Shown: positions 60,985-64,000 of the stretch, piece by piece
How the letters are laid out: every line of letters starts with the position of its first letter
Position numbering within the stretch: the first letter of the stretch is position 1
Source: Oligoflexales bacterium
Lineage (GTDB): Bacteria; Bdellovibrionota_B; Oligoflexia; Oligoflexales; Bog-1112
Length of the DNA: 64,000 bases
NCBI GenBank assembly: GCA_017985985.1
Contig: JAGNWK010000001.1
Span: 34,494-98,493, forward strand
Reading direction: 5' to 3'
The notes under the pieces: generated by a model
Databases searched by the model: none
What the model was told of the DNA's origin: nothing
The model's input: only the letters and a program-made list of their open reading frames with translations
Program-made: the position numbers and the translations under genes

Positions 60985-62253
60985 CTAGGAAATGACCTTC
61001 TTCCCCATATATTTTTGTAGGCATTCTGGAATTTGAATAGATCCCTCTTTGGTCTGAAAGTTTTCCAAAACAGCTAAGATAGCCCTCGGAGCAGCCAGCG
61101 CTGTGTTGTTCAGCGTATAAGCGATCTTTCTCACCCCATCTTTGTCTTTGTAGCCGATATTCAAACGTCTGGCTTGAAAGTCATAGAAAGATGAGCAGCT
61201 GTGAGTTTCACCAAATCCAGCTCTAGAGGGCATCCACGCTTCGATATCATGCTTGAGAACCTGGCCTTGTCCGAGATCACCTGTACAAACAGCGACCACC
61301 CTGTAATGCAGTTTCATTTGTTGTAGCAGGTACTCGGAAATAGAAAGAAGTTCATCATGCAGAAGTCTACTTTGCTCTTTGTCTGCTGCAGCGAAGATGA
61401 CCATTTCAATTTTTTGGAATTGATGAACGCGGTAGATACCCTTCGTGTCCTTGCCGTAGGTTCCAGCCTCGCGCCGGAAGCAAGAACTCTGAGCCATATA
61501 GCGAAGGGGTAAACCCTTCTCCTGAAAAGTCTCCCCCGCATGCATAGCGCATAGCGGAACCTCTGCCGTTCCTACCAAAGCTAGTGCATCTTTTTCGACC
61601 AGATAGGCCTGATCTTTCCCTAGAGGGAAGTATCCAGTCCCTTCCATAGCCTTTTCACCGACAAGAACGGGCACAGATATAGGGGTAAAACCCTTTGTCA
61701 GGAGGGTGTCGTAAGTAAACCGAAGGAGAGCCTGTTCAAGCAAGGCCCCGTCACCTTTAAGAATGTAGGAGCGACTCCCTGCCAACTTGACCCCGCGCTC
61801 AATATCCAGTATGCCTAGCTTTTCACCAAGGGTGACATGGTCTAAGGGACTAAAGTCAAAAGCTGGTTTTGTCCCAAAGGTGCGAGTTTCGACATTTTCA
61901 CGGTCATCTCGACCACGAGGAGCCTCGGCCAAAGCAGGCTGTGGAACGTGCAAAAGGAGGCTATGCAGTTCAGACTTTTTAGGCTGGATGTCTTTCTCAA
62001 GTTCTTCTAGGCGTACTTTAATGAAGACAGATCGCTTCTTGAGCTCCTCTTTCTCGTCCTTGGAAGTCTCGGAGGAACCTATACTTTTGGCTATTTTATT
62101 TCGCTCAGCCTGAAGATTCTCCCACTCTGTTTGCACCACTCTTAAGCTGGCATCAAGAGCGAGGATAGCAGGGATGTCGACATTGAAATTTTTTAGCCGG
62201 GCTCCTTCTTGCACGAGCGCAGCGTTTTCTCGAATGAATTTAAGATCTAACAT
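60985..62253 (-). CDS. serS: Seryl-tRNA synthetase
   Basis: A 422-residue class II synthetase of normal length. The N-terminal coiled-coil arm (residues 1-105, MLDLKFIRENAALVQEG...) is followed by the catalytic core, with motif 2 SSCFRREAGTYGKDTKGIYR and motif 3 NNTALAAPRAILAVLE. It charges serine tRNAs. Start at ATG 62253. The CTGTGCAG hairpin follows the stop. Confidence 0.97.
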   Translation of the reverse strand: MLDLKFIRENAALVQEGARLKNFNVDIPAILALDASLRVVQTEWENLQAERNKIAKSIGSSETSKDEKEELKKRSVFIKVRLEELEKDIQPKKSELHSLLLHVPQPALAEAPRGRDDRENVETRTFGTKPAFDFSPLDHVTLGEKLGILDIERGVKLAGSRSYILKGDGALLEQALLRFTYDTLLTKGFTPISVPVLVGEKAMEGTGYFPLGKDQAYLVEKDALALVGTAEVPLCAMHAGETFQEKGLPLRYMAQSSCFRREAGTYGKDTKGIYRVHQFQKIEMVIFAAADKEQSRLLHDELLSISEYLLQQMKLHYRVVAVCTGDLGQGQVLKHDIEAWMPSRAGFGETHSCSSFYDFQARRLNIGYKDKDGVRKIAYTLNNTALAAPRAILAVLENFQTKEGSIQIPECLQKYMGKKVIS

Positions 62254-62300
62254 GATGAGGCTCCTTGCCTACCCCTTGATTGTCACAGGTGAAGGTTGAT

Positions 62301-63410
62301 ATGAGTGAATCCTTAGCAAAGCTAGAAGATAAAAACATATTTCAAAGACTCGGTCTACCGGAAGAGCCGCTGATTCTTGCTCCCTTGGCTGGAGTGAGCG
62401 ATGCCCCCTTCCGCAGGATATGCAGCCTCATGGGTGCCGATCTCACCTATATTGAGATGCTTTCAGCCACAGCGATTGTCTATAAAAACAGACGCACCCT
62501 CGATATGCTGAAAAGGCACCCCACTGAAAAAATACTCGGAGTACAGATAACATCGCGCAGCGCGGAGGAGATGTACGAGGCTGTTCGCATTCTGGAAGAC
62601 TATCCCCTCGACACGATCGACATCAACATGGGCTGCCCCGTCAAGAAAGTCGTTAAGGTCGGTTGCGGAAGTGCCATTATGAAGGACCTAGACAGGGTGT
62701 CTAAAACTTGCGAAGCCGCTGTCCGAGCTAGTTCACGTCCTGTTTCTGCTAAGATTCGTCTAGGCTGGGATTCTAGCTCTATGAATTTTATAGAGGTAGC
62801 TCGTCGTGCTCGAGACGCCGGCGTACAGTGGATTACACTACACGGACGCACTCGAGCAGACACTTATGCGCAGGCTGTCGATCTTTTTGCCATTCAACAG
62901 CTAGTAGAAGACTTAAACATCCCTGTCATCGGCAATGGCAATATTTTCTCCTCCCCCGACTTTCAAAGAATGAAGCAATTCTGCAAAGTGCAAACAGCGA
63001 TGGTCAGCCGGGGCGCTCTTGGCAATCCTTGGGTCTTTCGTGAAATCAAGGCTGGTGGAAAGATTCCGCCACTTTCTATAACGGAGTGGTGGGACGGAGT
63101 CCTCTCGCACCTTCTCTGGCAAGAGGAAGAGTATGGCATAAGCTCCAAATCCATCATTTGTATGCGCAAGCATCTGCTCTGGTATATGAAAGGCTGGCAG
63201 GGAGCTAAGACTTTAAAGGAAGAGCTAGGATTTCTAGAAGACCCTCTTCTTGTCCGACAAAAATTCCAAGACTTTGTTCATACAACTCTCCAAACTGGTG
63301 GAGACAGCATCTACCGCATCCCCTTACACCAAGCCCCTGACGGCACGGGTGAGTCAAAGTTTCTCTGGGATCCTAAATGGGAAATGGAACGTCAAGAATC
63401 CGACTTTTGA
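62301..63410 (+). CDS. tRNA-dihydrouridine synthase (DusB-like)
   Basis: A roughly 369-residue FMN enzyme that reduces uridines in tRNA D loops. Motifs are LILAPLAGVSDAPFRRI, ADLTYIEMLSATAIV, the catalytic-cysteine block IDINMGCPVKKVVKVGCGSA and TLHGRTRADTYAQAVD. I prefer ATG 62301 with GAAGG upstream over the TTG at 62280. The C-terminal extension after about residue 320 is longer than in E. coli DusB. The precise Dus subgroup is inferred. Confidence 0.92.
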   Translation: MSESLAKLEDKNIFQRLGLPEEPLILAPLAGVSDAPFRRICSLMGADLTYIEMLSATAIVYKNRRTLDMLKRHPTEKILGVQITSRSAEEMYEAVRILEDYPLDTIDINMGCPVKKVVKVGCGSAIMKDLDRVSKTCEAAVRASSRPVSAKIRLGWDSSSMNFIEVARRARDAGVQWITLHGRTRADTYAQAVDLFAIQQLVEDLNIPVIGNGNIFSSPDFQRMKQFCKVQTAMVSRGALGNPWVFREIKAGGKIPPLSITEWWDGVLSHLLWQEEEYGISSKSIICMRKHLLWYMKGWQGAKTLKEELGFLEDPLLVRQKFQDFVHTTLQTGGDSIYRIPLHQAPDGTGESKFLWDPKWEMERQESDF

Positions 63411-63472
63411 TGCTATGCAGATGAAAGCCCGTCACCTCAAGCCGACCTGGCTAAGTATTCATCGTAGAACCT

Positions 63473-63640
63473 CGTCATTGCGAGCGTAGTGAAGCAATCT
63501 CCGTATAAAGCCATGATTGCTTCGTCGCCTCCGGCTCCTCGCAATGACGAAATCATAATACTTAGACAAGTCGGAGTGAAGTCGAGAGGTATCGAGTTAA
63601 AATAAAGCAGACGAATTAAAGAGTTCAGCCTAACTGACAT
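63473..63640. repeat. CGTCATTGCGAG repeat with extended tail
   Basis: A full copy (63473-63549) starts CGTCATTGCGAGCG and ends AATGACG. It continues with a tail from about 63583 (GTCGAGAGGTATCGAGTTAA) that matches the tail after the copies at 38974-39127. This makes the shared element longer than the core repeat. It fills the gap before the truncated membrane-protein gene. Confidence 0.75.
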
Positions 63641-63675
63641 TGGCGGTCAAGGGAAATTATTCGGAGCATAAGTTC

Positions 63676-63894
63676 ATGACTAAGGAGTTTACCTTGGTGC
63701 GGATTCTGCGAATTCTATATCTTCTTATCTTTTTCTCGGTTTCCAGTTTGCTGACGCTTAAGATTGTCTGCTTGCATGATGGTTGGCCTTATAATCACGA
63801 ATATCTCAACTGGAAATTTATTCTTGAAACCTACAGTTCGAATTTTCAGGAAGGAAATTTATTTCCAGTTTGGACGGGAGCGTCGGAATTTTAG
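63676..63894 (+). pseudogene. Truncated membrane-protein gene start
   Basis: An in-frame ATG at 63676 opens 72 residues with one strong membrane segment (ILYLLIFFSVSSLLTLKIV) and then HEYLNWKFILETYSSNFQEG and FPVWTGASEF before a TAG. The tail resembles the beginning of large polytopic membrane proteins in which a luminal loop follows the first helix. The abrupt stop suggests truncation or a frameshift. It is preceded by a dispersed repeat. Confidence 0.5.
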
Positions 63895-63909
63895 TGTCTG
63901 TGTTTAAAT

Positions 63910-64000
63910 TTAATGCAAGAGTCCAATTTCATCAACAGCCATCTCAATGGTGTTGAGCGATGAAAACTTCTTCTTGTTTTTTGAGAAGACCTTCGAGTTT
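63910..64000 (-). CDS. Possible C-terminal fragment of a gene entering from the right edge
   Basis: On the minus strand one frame is open from the edge for 29 codons and ends KKKFSSLNTIEMAVDEIGLLH then TAA at 63910. The length is too short to exclude chance, and no family can be named. Confidence 0.25.
   Translation of the reverse strand, partial: NSKVFSKNKKKFSSLNTIEMAVDEIGLLH

Overview
The window is a gene-dense bacterial chromosome segment. It looks Gram-negative: it encodes BamD, three TolC-like outer-membrane channels, an RND pump, a MacAB-like pump, TonB and several lipoproteins. Two tRNA genes (Val-TAC and Arg-CCT) and housekeeping genes (recA, lepA, rarA, trmL, thyA, folA, ddl, serS, a dus gene) are interleaved with accessory genes. 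An ATP/ADP-translocase-type nucleotide transporter (13.8-15.3 kb) is the strongest lifestyle clue, because this family is typical of bacteria living inside eukaryotic cells. It sits alongside an exported OTU-type cysteine protease (34.9-36.3 kb), an exported PqaA-family protein (20.1-21.7 kb) and several pseudogenes. A paralogous ClpX-like ATPase, a HDOD protein with a zinc-ribbon-like N terminus and two Gld-type ABC clusters suggest a Bdellovibrionota or other 'deltaproteobacteria-like' relative. The taxonomic placement is inference and weak; the host-associated lifestyle is better supported.

Layout. 0-5.2 kb: 3' part of a ClpX-like ATPase, then a TrpXYZ-like ABC importer operon ending in rarA. 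5.3-9.7 kb (minus): TolC-like channel plus RND pump, with no adaptor gene. 9.9-13.5 kb (minus): an apparent operon of two paralogous lipoproteins and a secreted protein with nine four-cysteine repeats. 13.8-21.7 kb (plus): nucleotide transporter, recA, amino-acid permease, an exported Ala/Pro-rich protein, YceI, trmL, PqaA-like protein, tRNA-Val. 22.2-31.1 kb (plus): lepA, a TPR-like lipoprotein, a Gld-type ABC cluster, a TolC-like protein and a HDOD protein. 31.1-38.9 kb: a pseudo-hydrolase, bamD, tonB, a short histidine kinase, the OTU protease, a methyltransferase and a DUF4105 protein. 39.4-45.9 kb: a MacAB-TolC-like system whose ATPase carries a HEAT-repeat tail. 45.9-50.3 kb: decayed genes, tRNA-Arg, thyA-folA, a frameshifted lipoprotein and a CopG/nucleotidyltransferase pair behind a 13-bp-arm palindrome. 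50.4-56.9 kb: a pseudo-receiver, two peroxiredoxins, ddl, a lipoprotein and a membrane acyltransferase-like protein. 55.8-60.8 kb (minus): the second Gld-type cluster. 61-64 kb: serS, a dus gene, repeats and a truncated membrane-protein gene.

The noncoding DNA is unusually patterned. Two families of related hairpins recur between genes: one with a CTGCGCAG-like core and one with a GGGAACG loop. Two dispersed repeat families also recur: one starting CGTCATTGCGAG and one built around GACGGAGCCTGCCCTGAG. In one place (31984-32119) a dispersed repeat appears to have inserted into the apex of a hairpin of the first family.

I found no CRISPR array, prophage, complete insertion sequence or rRNA. 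The most unusual candidate loci are the Cys-repeat/twin-lipoprotein operon, the ABC-ATPase/HEAT fusion, and the pair of Gld-type operons, one of which carries a 46-residue stub where the other has a full DUF4340 gene.
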